Part shown: positions 53,201 to 63,069 of the stretch, in pieces | Layout of the letters: each line of letters starts with the position of its first letter | Numbering within the stretch: the stretch's first letter is position 1 | Source of the DNA: Gammaproteobacteria bacterium | Lineage (GTDB): Bacteria > Pseudomonadota > Gammaproteobacteria > Ga0077536 | Direction of reading: 5' to 3' | DNA: 64,000 nt | Assembly: GCA_024234975.1 (NCBI GenBank) | Contig: JACKNH010000011.1 | Span: 1-64,000, forward strand | Position numbers and translations under genes: made by a program | The notes under the pieces: generated by a model | Told to the model about the DNA's origin: nothing | What the model saw: the letters and a program-made list of their open reading frames with translations, nothing else | The model's database searches: none

Positions 53201-56200
53201 CGATCTCGAACCGGTACTGGCTGTAGCCGATGGCGCCAGAATCGTGTTGGACTTTGGTGGCGCCATCGAACTTCAGGCGACCGGCAACATCACGGTTGGG
53301 GGACGTCTGCAGGCGCCGGGTGGGGCCATAGCCATTCAACTGGACGCGGCTGGCGCCACTTCCGATTTTCTGGGCTACCAACCTGAACGCGCGGTAAGGC
53401 TGCTCGATTCCGCGGCATTGAACGTGGCTGGATACGTCATTCCGCTGCAGGCCGATGATTTCGGGCGCACCACGGAAGTGTTCTCTGCGCCGGGCGGCAG
53501 CATCGACATCATTACCGGGAAGCCGGCAACCAACGATGGCGCTTACGTGATCGCAGCCCCCGGTGCCTTGATTGACGTTTCCGGTGCAACCGGTACGGTA
53601 AGTCGGTATTCCGCAAGCGGCAGGGGTGTTCCTGTACTGGATGACATCCCGCTTGCCACGGATGCGGGTTCCGTGACGATCCGCGCATCACAAGGCATCC
53701 AGTTCTTTTCACGCGCCAGGGCCTCCGCTGACCAATCCCTGGGCGCACGCCCGGGCAGCCTCACACTGGCGATCGACGCAAATCTGCGTGCTGCAGACCG
53801 CGCCGATAGCGGGGGCGTTCGTTTCCCGCAGGTGCCCATGCGGATTGAATTGGCGGGCGATGCAGAATTTCCATTGGCCGATGCCGGACTGGCCGTTCCT
53901 GACGAATATTTCGGCCTGGGCAGTTTCTCGCTGGAGAACTATCTCGCTGCAGGGTTTGGTGAACTCGTACTGCGAGTGACAGCGAACGAGGCTCAGTTGA
54001 ACCCGCGCAGCAACCAGGTTCCGTTAATGCTGGCCACCATCGACCTTGTCGGTGATTTTCAATTCGATGCCGGGCGGTCGCTGGTGCTGGACACACCGAT
54101 GATTCGCTCTGACGGCGGCGCGGCGGCAATTTCCGCCGATTATGTCCGCATGGGTTACAGCGACGATCTTCCGAATCATCTCGGATCGTCGTTGACCGCG
54201 TTGGGATACACACCGGCTGGCGGAGAAGGCGCCGCGGTGTTGAGTGGTGATTTCATCGACGTAACTGGATTGCTGACCCTGCGTGGATTCGGCACCGGTG
54301 AATCCGGCGGCGGCTTTGCATTGTTGAGCGCCACCGACCTGCGGCTCACCGGCCAGCGTGCGCCCATTCTTACCAACACCAGCAGTTTTCTTCGTGATCT
54401 GACGGGCGTCATCCGCGCCAGCGGCGACCTGGTGCTGGGTGGTGAACGAATCTATCCGTCGACCCTGACCGATTTCAGGATCGAAAACGAAGCGGACGCT
54501 GGTGCCGTCATCATGATGCGTCAGGGTGAATCGACAGTCGCTGAGGACTGGAACCTTACCGGCGCGTTGGGCGACCTGTTATCGGCTTACTTGAATGGTT
54601 CCGCCGCCAGCCAGATGTCGACGAGTCCACTGTCGGCTGGCGGCAGTGTGACAGTCAGCTCGGACAATATCCTCAATTACACCGGCGTCTATGCGCCGGT
54701 AGGTCAGATTATCCTGGATGCCGATGCGCAGTTGATTCTGGCCGACGGCAGCCTGCTCTCGACCACGAGCAGCAATACAACGCTGTTCGGTGAGATCGAA
54801 GTCGGCGAGTGGGTCTTCCCGTTCCGCAACGACGGCAATCTCACCATACCGTATACGTTGGTTGTCGACCCTGCATCGACGGCAGCATATGCGCTGGGCC
54901 TGCCCGAACAACAGGTACGGCTGATCGCCGATGGAACAATCGTGGATTCACAATCATCGGCGACGCTGCCTGCAGGCAGTGTTGAGTTCCGCGAGGGTGC
55001 AACGATTGACGTCACCGGGGGTGGTGAACTCGTAGCATCGGAATTCATTGCAGGGCCATCAGGCAAAACAGATATTCTCGCGGCAAGTGCGCAGTCCGGC
55101 GCGTTCGCGCTGATACCGGTGCTGGGCGATACGCTGGCGCCGGTTGATCCGCTGGATACGCCGTTTTTTGAGTACGCCGCGAATCAGCAGATAAGAATTG
55201 TCAACGGCGGCGACAGTGGCATCGCCCCCGGTGTTTATGCGGTACTGCCGCCGCGCTACGCACTGTTGCCCGGCGCTTACCTGCTGACGCCCGATGACGC
55301 TGCTGGTAACGGTGTCGCTGATCCGCAATTGGCGCTGTACAGCGCGGAAGGGCTGCCAGTAGTGACAGCAACTTTCCAGCTGTTCGGCCAGACTTCAAAC
55401 AATTCCGTTACCGATTTTCGCTTCAAGGTGGAGGACCGCGACGCGCTGGGTTTGCGCGGCGAATATGCGCTTGCCAGCGCGACTGAATATTTCACCGCCA
55501 AGGCATTGGACGATGGTACGGACATTCCGCTGCTCCCCGGCGACGCCGGCGCCCTGCAGTTTCTACCCAATCGCAATCTGATCCTCGGTGGTTCGTTGGC
55601 GACCTCGGATTCGGCGTCGGGGCTGGGGGCCCGGGTCGACATCGTGGCCGAGCGTATCACGCTGGTGACCGACGCGGATGAGTCCGCCACTGACGGCCTG
55701 CAACTTGTGGCCGCCGGGCTCGAAAGTCTCGGTGCCGAGAGTCTCCTGCTGGGCGGCACGCGTCGCGCAGTTGGCAACCGGATCATCATCGATGATGTGG
55801 CGACTACGAAAATTCTGGTCAACGATGACGTCGCGGTGGAGCTACCCAGCGTCACGCTGGTAGCCAGTGAATCGATTCTGCTGGGCACCGGAAGTGTACT
55901 GAAAACAGGCACGCAATCCGTTGCCAGTGCCGCCGTGCCGCTGGAGCTCGTGGGCGATGCGGCCATCTTGCGCATCAGTACCCGGTCATTACCTGCCTTC
56001 AGTCGTTCAGTCACCAATGGCGGTAGCGCTGACGTTGTCATTGAAGAGGGCGCATCGCTATTTGGCGTTGGTTCCGTGCTGATTGATGCCACCGGCGATG
56101 CGACGCTTACCGGTTCGATAGCGCTTGGTGCCGGCGGCGGTCTCGCGCTTGGCATACCTGCCATCGGAATCGGCGTAGACGATGCTGAATTTTCCGGCAC

Positions 56201-59200
56201 GCGATTGAGCGACGCATTCTTTACCGAAACATCCCTGGGTGAGCTGGTTCTTCGCAGCAGCGCGCCGATTGCACTGTTGGGAACTTTTGACCTTTCTGCC
56301 GGCAAGCTGACGGTGGATGCACCCGGTCTGCGCGGCTATGGCGCACAAACCGATACTGCCACCCTGCGCAGCAATCGAATCGCCCTGGAAAATCAACGTG
56401 GCTCGGCGCTGGACGACGCCGAGGGCGGTAGTGGTCGCCTGGTGATGGCAGGCCTGGAAAGCTCACCAACAGCCGGCGAACTTGTATTGGGGACCACCGG
56501 GGGCGCGGAATTTTTCCTTGCGGGATTTTCTGACACGCAGATCGATGTCGGTTCGGTCGTTGCGACCGACGACCATGCGCTGCAGATTGCCGGTGACGCC
56601 GCGATTGCTACCACGCAACTTCTCGCGCTTGCCGGCAAATCGCTTTCGATGATTGCTTCCGGACAGCTGAGCCTCGTATCACCAACGCCCGGCGCCACGC
56701 CCGCCACTACGGTCCTCGATGATGTGGCGGTGGACGCATACACGACGTTAGCCTCAAGCATCGCATTGCGTGCGGACGATCTGCTGATAGATGCACCGAT
56801 TACCGCACGCAGCGGGACGGTGACAATCACTGCCCGCGATGGTCATCTAATGCTCGATGGTTCCATCGACGTCAGCGGTCTTGACCAGGAGGCGTTCGGG
56901 GATTCGGTCGTGTCGTCCCCTGGCGGACGCATCACTCTGGTCAGCAACAATCAGCTGACGGATGAAGAATTGATATTGTTGAGGGCGCCGGCCAGCGAAC
57001 TGACCGACGCGGCCATCATTTCGCTGGCTGCCGTGCAAGGTGGAATCGTGCTGGGCGCGAATGCGGATCTCGACGTCTCTGGCGGCAGCGGCCAGAGTGG
57101 CGGTTCGCTTACGATTGCAGCACCGGACAGTTTCATTAGTGTGGCTACGGATTCCGCTCTGGTCGGCAACACATTTTCGGGGGTGGCCGGCGCCGAGTTT
57201 GTCGTGGATGTCGGCTACGAATTTTCCGACAACATCGACGTACTGTTTTCCAAGGCGAATATCGCACCCGGCACCAGCTTTGCAGGCCGCCAGCAATTAC
57301 GGTTTGGCGACGCCGTCGACTATTTCTGGGGAATCGATATCACCGCGCGCGACATCGGCTTCGACTTCGATGAGGGCAGTCTCGCAATCAATAGCATGCT
57401 GGACGCATCCGGCGGCAACGCCGGTACGATCACGTTGAACGCGCGTGACAGGTTGACGCTCAGTACGGACGCGAGGCTGCTTGCCAATGCCACCGACGGC
57501 TATGCCAACGATGATAGTTCTCTCTGGCTGGATGGACGTCGCGGCGGCAAGGTAACGCTGGCATCGCCGTATGGCGAGGTCGGGATAGAAGACGGCGCGA
57601 TCATTGACGTGGCCGGTACCCGAGTCGGGGCCAGTGGCGATCTTGAAGCGGGAGATGCATCTGGCCTAGTCCGGTTGATAGCGCAGGCGGACGATGACGG
57701 AATTTCATTGAATGTCGGCGACGTGGCTATCACCGGGGCGCATACCGTGGAAGTCATCGGTCATCGCGTCTATACCCCGGAATCCGCGGCCGGGATTCTG
57801 GTTGATGGCAGGCAGCTGACCAATGCCGCGCAGACCTTGCGCGAGCAAGTGGGGCTTGCCGGAGTCGCTGACGTACGCGTCGCGCCGGGTGTTGAAATCG
57901 TGATCACCGACTCGGTGACCGTCGATAGCGCGCTGTTTAATGGTGATCTGGCGGCGTTGTTTGACGCCGTGTCAGAGAATCCAGGCGATGCCGTCAGTCC
58001 AGGCATGCTGACCATTCGCGCTGCCGGTGATTTGGTCATCGCGGAAGATGTGGTCGATGGTCTGATCAGTGACACTACGCCGGGCTTCATCTCCCACCCG
58101 GTTGCGGTGGACTTCGGTTTCGTGACGCCGGTGGAATATCTGATCGCGGATGAGGCGCCCTCATGGTCCGTGCAATTCATCGCCGGCGCTGACCTTTCGG
58201 CAGTGAATCCGCTGACGGTTCATAGTGGAACAGGCGACCTCACCATCAGTGATGGCGTCAGTGTGGTGACGGGGACCGGCGATATCGCCATCGTTGCCGG
58301 CGGTGATATCAACCTCGGTATCGACGCCCGTGTATTTACCGCAGGGCGCCATCAGGACCTCGCCACCAACACCGGGTCCATCAGTGACGCAAATGATATT
58401 GAGTTGCTCGGATTCGAGTTCCTGGATTTCGAGACCTTCGAAGAAATCATTCTCAGTGCACGGCTGTCAGCCGCGGAGCTGGTCATTCCCGGCGCATCGT
58501 TCCCGGATCAAGGTGGCGACGTCGCCATCCTGGCGGGAGGCGATTTCAACGGCGCCGGTTCGTCGCAGTTCATGACGCAATGGATGGTGCGTACCGGTGT
58601 CGTTTCCGGCGCATTGGTGACCGGCGTCGACGGCAGGCAGGCGCGGCAGGTCATGCCGCGAGCATCCGGTGTGGTTTATGACGTGGTCGACGGCGACCTG
58701 GATACCGGATTCAACCAGGGCGTCGCGGCGTTCGGCGGTGGCAATCTGACACTGGTCGCCGGTGGCGACATCAAGGACGTGTCGCTCAGTCTGCCGACCA
58801 CCTTGCGTCAGGAAGGTACGACGCCGCTGCAGGGCAATTGCGTGGAAGGCTGTGAACCGGGTACCGAAGTCCGCTGGCTGGACTACCTGGACGATGCCAC
58901 TGACTATGTCGACGTCGTCAATGAAATCGGCGGCGGCGTACTGCGGGTACAGGCCGGCGGTTCAATCAACGAACTGAACGTGCTGGTGACGCGCGGCGAT
59001 ATCGACATCAGGGCGGCGCATGACGTTGCCCTCGGGACGCTCGGTATCAGCAACACCGTTACCACGATCGTCGCCGGCGGCGGCGCCTTGCTGGGATCGG
59101 TTGCTGACTTGATGAGTCTGCAGTCGCTGGCGGAAGTCGATGTACTGGTGCCGGGCTTCAATGAACTGGAAACGAAATATTTCGGTATAACGGCGGATGC

Positions 59201-61160
59201 CGCTTTGGCACTGTCCGCGCTCAGCGGCGACGTGGTGCTGACGAACGAGGTTCGAGGCCTCAGCCCGGCCGGTATGGAAAATGTCTACCCCGGGAATACG
59301 GTGCTGACATCGCTGGCCGCCGATGTTCAGCTGTATAACAGTATGATCCTGTTCCCTGATGCCACCGGCACCTTGCTGATTGGCGCAGGACAAAACATCC
59401 GATCGACAACCGGCAACGCGATTGATCGGGTGCAGATTCTGCAATCGGACTATGACCGTAGCCTGCTGCCGGGCATCGACAACCCGTTGGGCGCCGGGAC
59501 TGGCAACATCGCGGAGTTCGCCGCATTCAACCCGTTGTTGAACTCCGCTTTCAGTGAACCGGGCCATGCGCGGACGCCGGTACACACCGGAGATCTGACA
59601 CCTAACCGGTTGACGACCGCTAATGGCTCGGTTTCCGGTATCCAGGCCAGGTTGGCCAAGAGTTCGACTGTGGATGCCGCCGAAGATATCGCCAACATCG
59701 AATTGGTGATTCAGCACGTCAATAACGGTGACCTGTCGCAAATCAGCGCCGGCCGCGACATCACATTCGCCTCCGCGCGCGGCGGTGCGGGCAGAATTCT
59801 GGTCAACAGCGACGCCGAAGGTGCATTGCGTGCCGACGGCGACAAGATTGCGGTCGGTGGACCTGGCGATACCCAGGTGATCGCCGGCCGCGATATCAAC
59901 CTCGGAACCTCGAACGGCCTGCGCACGTTTGGCGACGAAAACAACCCGGTACTGGCGGACGACGGCAGCAACCTGTTGGTGTTGACGGGCGCATCGGGCG
60001 CACCGGACTGGGCCGCATTCCTCGTTCGATACCTTGATAGCGACAGTGCCGACGCCGATACAATCGGGCAGGCCGCAGCGGCGCTCATAAACGAAAGATA
60101 CTCGCCCGCCAATGAGGTTACTGTCGACGATCTTGAACTGCCCACGGATTCACGACAGCTCTATCACGCAGATCTTGTTCGCTACCTGCAGGCACTCGAC
60201 AGTGCCGGGGTGCGCGAGTATGACGCCGCGAGCGATCCGGTCGAACAATTGAGGTCGTTGCCACTCGACCGGCAGATCAACTTTCTCGCCGCGGTGTTTT
60301 TCAACGAATTGCAGCTTTCCAGCCTTGAAGCGGCAGACATTGAATCGGACCACTATGAGGACTATGTCCGCGGTCGCCACGCCATTGCGGTCCTGTTCCC
60401 GGGCGGCGACGGCGACTACCAAGGAAATCTGACCAGTGCCCTGAGTGCAGTGCAAACGCTTGATGGCGGGAATTTACGAGCGTTTGTACCCGGGGGGACG
60501 GTTGACGCCGGAACCACAGCGCAGACCGGGGTGCAGAAGTCGCCGGTTGATCTGGGTTACGTGGCTTACCGTGCCGGCGATGTCGAAATCTATGCCAGTG
60601 CAAGTATCAACGTGAACAGTACCCGCATTTTTGCCCAGGGCGGCGGCGACGTTTCACTTTGGTCCGACCACGGCAACATTGACGCCGGCCGTGGCGTGCG
60701 GGACGCGACAACGCTGGCAAGTACGGAGCCCGTTTACAATGTCTTTCTCGATTACCTCAACCTGCCTCCGATTGCTGTCGCCGGCAGCGGTATTCGCACA
60801 CTGGCGCCGGCAGGTGTCACACCGGGCGGCATCACTCTGGCGGCGCCCGAGGGCACCATTGATGCCGGTGACGCCGGCATTGAATCCGGTTCGACGTTGG
60901 TGTTGGCAGCCAAGGAAGTGGCGAACGCGGATTTCATCGGCGCCGGAGGACCGACTATTTCATCAGTTCAGGCGCCCGCCGCAGTCGGCGCCGGCCTCGG
61001 CAACCTGGGCGACGTTTCCGCCGCTGCAACCTCCGCGGTTGCTGAAACCACCCGGCAGGCCGCGACACAGGCAGCTGCGCAGGCGGCGGCTGCCGCAGCA
61101 CAACCCGTTGCCGCGCCAACTCGAATCAATGTTGAGGTGCTGGATTTCGGCAGTGGCTGA
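50271..61160 (+). CDS. Giant TpsA filamentous-haemagglutinin-like exoprotein
   Basis: 3,629 aa (roughly 370 kDa) from the ATG at 50271, which overlaps the tpsB end. An extended signal peptide (to about residue 39) leads into a TPS/haemagg_act secretion domain at about residues 40-290: VLDRQIYNWRTFNIG, SSTSVALNRVLDPAQRVSEIAGNL, INPNGVVFKGDARVDVNSLLASSL. The rest is a very long beta-helix of short degenerate repeats (GTVTLLAGAQVTV, GSVEISALTVTLAAGSLIDVGGGG). Cys45/Cys48 lie just after the signal and Cys2857/Cys2861 near the C-terminal fifth. The C-terminus is an Ala/Gln-rich linker and RINVEVLDFGSG, with no toxin, CTERM or autotransporter domain. It probably forms a surface filament or adhesin. 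Confidence 0.88.
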   Translation: MRSDPLRHPAKPVRWMPVFRPLAAAVAIALAMPGQQAAAELPVPCDPCTLNDVAVRWANTASQAAPQISADGHEMTIEQVLDRQIYNWRTFNIGAEDSVVFHQPSSTSVALNRVLDPAQRVSEIAGNLQANGQVYLINPNGVVFKGDARVDVNSLLASSLALNDEVDGLFEEAGLFGVLAQQIASQNIAALVADGAAEPGDIIVEPGVVIDAGENGRIILVGGNIENAGALHVSGPGGQALLIAAEDRVYFFQDDNLRGIGVEVGTGGAARNLGQIIAGTGNVTMAGLTVNQSGIVRATTTVSANGTIRLQARDGAFPNRSIASPGALQLAIDREEIASRSGTVAFGEASVTEVLPDLASTEKTVDDQPSLVSRVEVRGESITVGDDAVIRVPGGEVEMLAAETPGNLRSSLATVASGTIVVGANATIDVAGSQGVAIAADRSLQQLQVRKNELAGSPVNRDGPLFGATITFDIRNPPEVVDVSGVLSSLGRTVGERLSPGGTVTLLAGAQVTVETGAVIDISGGSINYSPAAGTTTKVIVDGQVMDIADVPADATIERVLAADNATDPKWGFDLNFAVPGAAALYRPGYVEGKDAGQLVVGSLDSQRPVTIFNPDDLIVDVNLAGTVAARTIVGEFQRGQSGAIGGFQRPADELPGLGTVVVAAYSGDAQLRNGALSIDGDIIKLPDLVNLELDVTSFVIPAGVMIEMPDALLDVRAETDISIAGTISGANATLAFAAGTGFVLASGAEIDLQGQWVNDLAFVNPGATDAPLLIDGGSVEISALTVTLAAGSLIDVGGGGQLTDSGRLVAGDGGDISIADRSALDAPLGLVLAGDLGGFVLPDGGVDSSLSITTRDIVLAGTSAIAADDETLALGSSFFTANGFTDIALVSHLALSVEDNFNLLFVPHYRVPEAASLSAIAGYRTASYHSVPSGTDIDDFTRTGSILEPDRRTAPTLTLSAVPPFSVLERRGLADVDLEPVLAVADGARIVLDFGGAIELQATGNITVGGRLQAPGGAIAIQLDAAGATSDFLGYQPERAVRLLDSAALNVAGYVIPLQADDFGRTTEVFSAPGGSIDIITGKPATNDGAYVIAAPGALIDVSGATGTVSRYSASGRGVPVLDDIPLATDAGSVTIRASQGIQFFSRARASADQSLGARPGSLTLAIDANLRAADRADSGGVRFPQVPMRIELAGDAEFPLADAGLAVPDEYFGLGSFSLENYLAAGFGELVLRVTANEAQLNPRSNQVPLMLATIDLVGDFQFDAGRSLVLDTPMIRSDGGAAAISADYVRMGYSDDLPNHLGSSLTALGYTPAGGEGAAVLSGDFIDVTGLLTLRGFGTGESGGGFALLSATDLRLTGQRAPILTNTSSFLRDLTGVIRASGDLVLGGERIYPSTLTDFRIENEADAGAVIMMRQGESTVAEDWNLTGALGDLLSAYLNGSAASQMSTSPLSAGGSVTVSSDNILNYTGVYAPVGQIILDADAQLILADGSLLSTTSSNTTLFGEIEVGEWVFPFRNDGNLTIPYTLVVDPASTAAYALGLPEQQVRLIADGTIVDSQSSATLPAGSVEFREGATIDVTGGGELVASEFIAGPSGKTDILAASAQSGAFALIPVLGDTLAPVDPLDTPFFEYAANQQIRIVNGGDSGIAPGVYAVLPPRYALLPGAYLLTPDDAAGNGVADPQLALYSAEGLPVVTATFQLFGQTSNNSVTDFRFKVEDRDALGLRGEYALASATEYFTAKALDDGTDIPLLPGDAGALQFLPNRNLILGGSLATSDSASGLGARVDIVAERITLVTDADESATDGLQLVAAGLESLGAESLLLGGTRRAVGNRIIIDDVATTKILVNDDVAVELPSVTLVASESILLGTGSVLKTGTQSVASAAVPLELVGDAAILRISTRSLPAFSRSVTNGGSADVVIEEGASLFGVGSVLIDATGDATLTGSIALGAGGGLALGIPAIGIGVDDAEFSGTRLSDAFFTETSLGELVLRSSAPIALLGTFDLSAGKLTVDAPGLRGYGAQTDTATLRSNRIALENQRGSALDDAEGGSGRLVMAGLESSPTAGELVLGTTGGAEFFLAGFSDTQIDVGSVVATDDHALQIAGDAAIATTQLLALAGKSLSMIASGQLSLVSPTPGATPATTVLDDVAVDAYTTLASSIALRADDLLIDAPITARSGTVTITARDGHLMLDGSIDVSGLDQEAFGDSVVSSPGGRITLVSNNQLTDEELILLRAPASELTDAAIISLAAVQGGIVLGANADLDVSGGSGQSGGSLTIAAPDSFISVATDSALVGNTFSGVAGAEFVVDVGYEFSDNIDVLFSKANIAPGTSFAGRQQLRFGDAVDYFWGIDITARDIGFDFDEGSLAINSMLDASGGNAGTITLNARDRLTLSTDARLLANATDGYANDDSSLWLDGRRGGKVTLASPYGEVGIEDGAIIDVAGTRVGASGDLEAGDASGLVRLIAQADDDGISLNVGDVAITGAHTVEVIGHRVYTPESAAGILVDGRQLTNAAQTLREQVGLAGVADVRVAPGVEIVITDSVTVDSALFNGDLAALFDAVSENPGDAVSPGMLTIRAAGDLVIAEDVVDGLISDTTPGFISHPVAVDFGFVTPVEYLIADEAPSWSVQFIAGADLSAVNPLTVHSGTGDLTISDGVSVVTGTGDIAIVAGGDINLGIDARVFTAGRHQDLATNTGSISDANDIELLGFEFLDFETFEEIILSARLSAAELVIPGASFPDQGGDVAILAGGDFNGAGSSQFMTQWMVRTGVVSGALVTGVDGRQARQVMPRASGVVYDVVDGDLDTGFNQGVAAFGGGNLTLVAGGDIKDVSLSLPTTLRQEGTTPLQGNCVEGCEPGTEVRWLDYLDDATDYVDVVNEIGGGVLRVQAGGSINELNVLVTRGDIDIRAAHDVALGTLGISNTVTTIVAGGGALLGSVADLMSLQSLAEVDVLVPGFNELETKYFGITADAALALSALSGDVVLTNEVRGLSPAGMENVYPGNTVLTSLAADVQLYNSMILFPDATGTLLIGAGQNIRSTTGNAIDRVQILQSDYDRSLLPGIDNPLGAGTGNIAEFAAFNPLLNSAFSEPGHARTPVHTGDLTPNRLTTANGSVSGIQARLAKSSTVDAAEDIANIELVIQHVNNGDLSQISAGRDITFASARGGAGRILVNSDAEGALRADGDKIAVGGPGDTQVIAGRDINLGTSNGLRTFGDENNPVLADDGSNLLVLTGASGAPDWAAFLVRYLDSDSADADTIGQAAAALINERYSPANEVTVDDLELPTDSRQLYHADLVRYLQALDSAGVREYDAASDPVEQLRSLPLDRQINFLAAVFFNELQLSSLEAADIESDHYEDYVRGRHAIAVLFPGGDGDYQGNLTSALSAVQTLDGGNLRAFVPGGTVDAGTTAQTGVQKSPVDLGYVAYRAGDVEIYASASINVNSTRIFAQGGGDVSLWSDHGNIDAGRGVRDATTLASTEPVYNVFLDYLNLPPIAVAGSGIRTLAPAGVTPGGITLAAPEGTIDAGDAGIESGSTLVLAAKEVANADFIGAGGPTISSVQAPAAVGAGLGNLGDVSAAATSAVAETTRQAATQAAAQAAAAAAQPVAAPTRINVEVLDFGSG

Positions 61161-61243
61161 AAAATGACAACACCCGCAATGTTCCTGTAACAGAACTGAA
61201 AATTCAGCGCGTTATTCTTGGCCCCTTCAAACAGGTCCCCGAC

Positions 61244-63034
61244 ATGGCTCTCCGTACGCTTGGTACTCTTGTGCTGCTCTTTGTCTGCGCCACCGCCGCC
61301 GGCTGGTGGAACGAGGAGTGGCTTGGACGCAAACAGGTAACAATTGAACCCGTTGATGCCGGCATATCGACAGCGCTTGCCGATGTCCCTGTGCTGGTCC
61401 GGCTGCACGTTGGCAATTTCCCCCAGTTCCTGAATGTGCGTGATGGCGCGGCGGACTTCCGCTTTGTTGCTGCTGACGATCTGCAGGGGCTGCGCTATCA
61501 CATCGAAAGTTTTGATCCGGTCGGCGAGATGGCATTTGCCTGGGTTCGCCAACCTCAGATCACGCCGGCAGCGGGCGCCAACAGCTTCTGGCTGTACTTC
61601 GGTAACGCCGAAGCGCCCGCAGCCCAGAATGCCGGTGAGACCTTCGACCCGGCAACGGTGGCGGCATTCCACTTTTCAGAAACCGGTGGTCTGCCGAAAG
61701 ACAGCTCCGCATTCAACACCCCGGTGTTATCCGGTGACGTGATTCCCAACCCTGCGTCCCTCATCGGCAGGGGTATTTCGTTACCGGGAACCGGGGCGAT
61801 GATTCTCGCCCAGACACCACAGTTGGCGTTGGACCCCGCGCGAGGTTGGACATTCTCCACCTGGGTGCGTCTGAACCAGCCGCCGCAGGATACTGCCGCA
61901 TTGTTGTCGTGGGCCGGCGGCGGTAATGCACTCTCCGTGGATGTATCCAGTAGCAGTATTCAAGCCTCATTCAATGATTCTGTGGCCAGCGGCCCCCCGA
62001 TTGCTGACGGGCAATGGCATCACGTGTCGCTGGTAGTCACAGCTGCGGAACTCGCGCTGTTCGTAGACGGTGAACAAGTCGCGGCGACCGCCGTTTCGGT
62101 GGCGGCCATCTCCGGATCGATTGCCATCGGCGGAACGGCTGCAAACGAGCGATTGCTGGTGGCTGATCTGGATGAGCTGGAGATTGCAAATGCCGGCCGG
62201 TCCGCCCAATGGCTGAAATTTGCATATATCCAGCAGGGCCTGCGCCACGACCAGATCACCCACTATGGCCTCGACGAAACCGCAGAGGGCGGCGCCGCCG
62301 GCCACAGCCAGGGCCACTTTGCGATCATTTTCCAAAGCGTGTTCGGCAACAAGGACGCCATCGTCGAGCAACTCGTCATCGGCGTGTGCGGGCTGATGAT
62401 GGCAGCAGCGATCGCCATCATGTTCCTGAAAGCGTATTCGCTGCAGCGCGCGGCAAAAGCTTCGGAGAAATTCCTGCAGGCATTTGGCTCGGTATCGATG
62501 ACAGATGACGTCGCTGGCGGTCACTCGGGGCAGGGCGCCACGCTCGACGATCTCTACCTTGCCAACACGGCCTTTGGTGAGTCTCCGCTGTGGAAGGTAT
62601 TCCATGCCGGGATCGACGAGGTGCGAAAGCGAACCCAGAGCAAGGCAAATGCTGAAGGACTCGACTCCAAGGCGATGGCCTCGGTCCGCGCAGCGCTGGA
62701 CGCGGTCATGGTCCGGGAAGGCCAGCGTCTGACCAGTCAACTCGTGCTGCTGACAATCGCGATTTCCGGTGGACCATTCATCGGTCTGCTGGGCACCGTG
62801 GTTGGCGTAATGGTGACGTTCGCGGCCATTGCCGCGACCGGCGATGTGAATATCGCCGCCATTGCGCCGGGCATGGCCGCCGCGCTGCTGGCCACGGTCG
62901 CCGGCCTCGGCGTCGCGATACCTTCGTTGTTCGGATACAACTATCTGAGCTCACGGGCCAAGGAACTGTCGGCTGATATGCACGTGTTCGCCGATGAAAT
63001 CACCGCGCGCTTCAACGAACTCTACGGTGCATGA
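61244..63034 (+). CDS. DUF2341-LamG-ExbB fusion proton channel
   Basis: A 596-aa protein 83 bases after tpsA. A signal peptide (1-20) precedes WWNEEWLGRKQVTIEP, a DUF2341 start, with the rest of that domain up to about 125 (YFGNAEAPAAQ). Residues about 140-320 are a LamG/concanavalin-like lectin domain (WTFSTWVRL, DGQWHHVSLVVTAAELALFVDGEQVA, LDELEIAN). Membrane helix 1 lies at about 372-396. Residues about 420-596 are a MotA/TolQ/ExbB channel: GGPFIGLLGTVVGVMVTFAAIA and APGMAAALLATVAGLGVAIPSLFGYNYL. The ligand-binding part is thus periplasmic, joined to the proton channel. ExbD and TonB genes follow in the same operon. Confidence 0.88.
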   Translation: MALRTLGTLVLLFVCATAAGWWNEEWLGRKQVTIEPVDAGISTALADVPVLVRLHVGNFPQFLNVRDGAADFRFVAADDLQGLRYHIESFDPVGEMAFAWVRQPQITPAAGANSFWLYFGNAEAPAAQNAGETFDPATVAAFHFSETGGLPKDSSAFNTPVLSGDVIPNPASLIGRGISLPGTGAMILAQTPQLALDPARGWTFSTWVRLNQPPQDTAALLSWAGGGNALSVDVSSSSIQASFNDSVASGPPIADGQWHHVSLVVTAAELALFVDGEQVAATAVSVAAISGSIAIGGTAANERLLVADLDELEIANAGRSAQWLKFAYIQQGLRHDQITHYGLDETAEGGAAGHSQGHFAIIFQSVFGNKDAIVEQLVIGVCGLMMAAAIAIMFLKAYSLQRAAKASEKFLQAFGSVSMTDDVAGGHSGQGATLDDLYLANTAFGESPLWKVFHAGIDEVRKRTQSKANAEGLDSKAMASVRAALDAVMVREGQRLTSQLVLLTIAISGGPFIGLLGTVVGVMVTFAAIAATGDVNIAAIAPGMAAALLATVAGLGVAIPSLFGYNYLSSRAKELSADMHVFADEITARFNELYGA

Positions 63035-63069
63035 CGTGCGCATGCAGCCCCACGAGACAGGACTGAATC

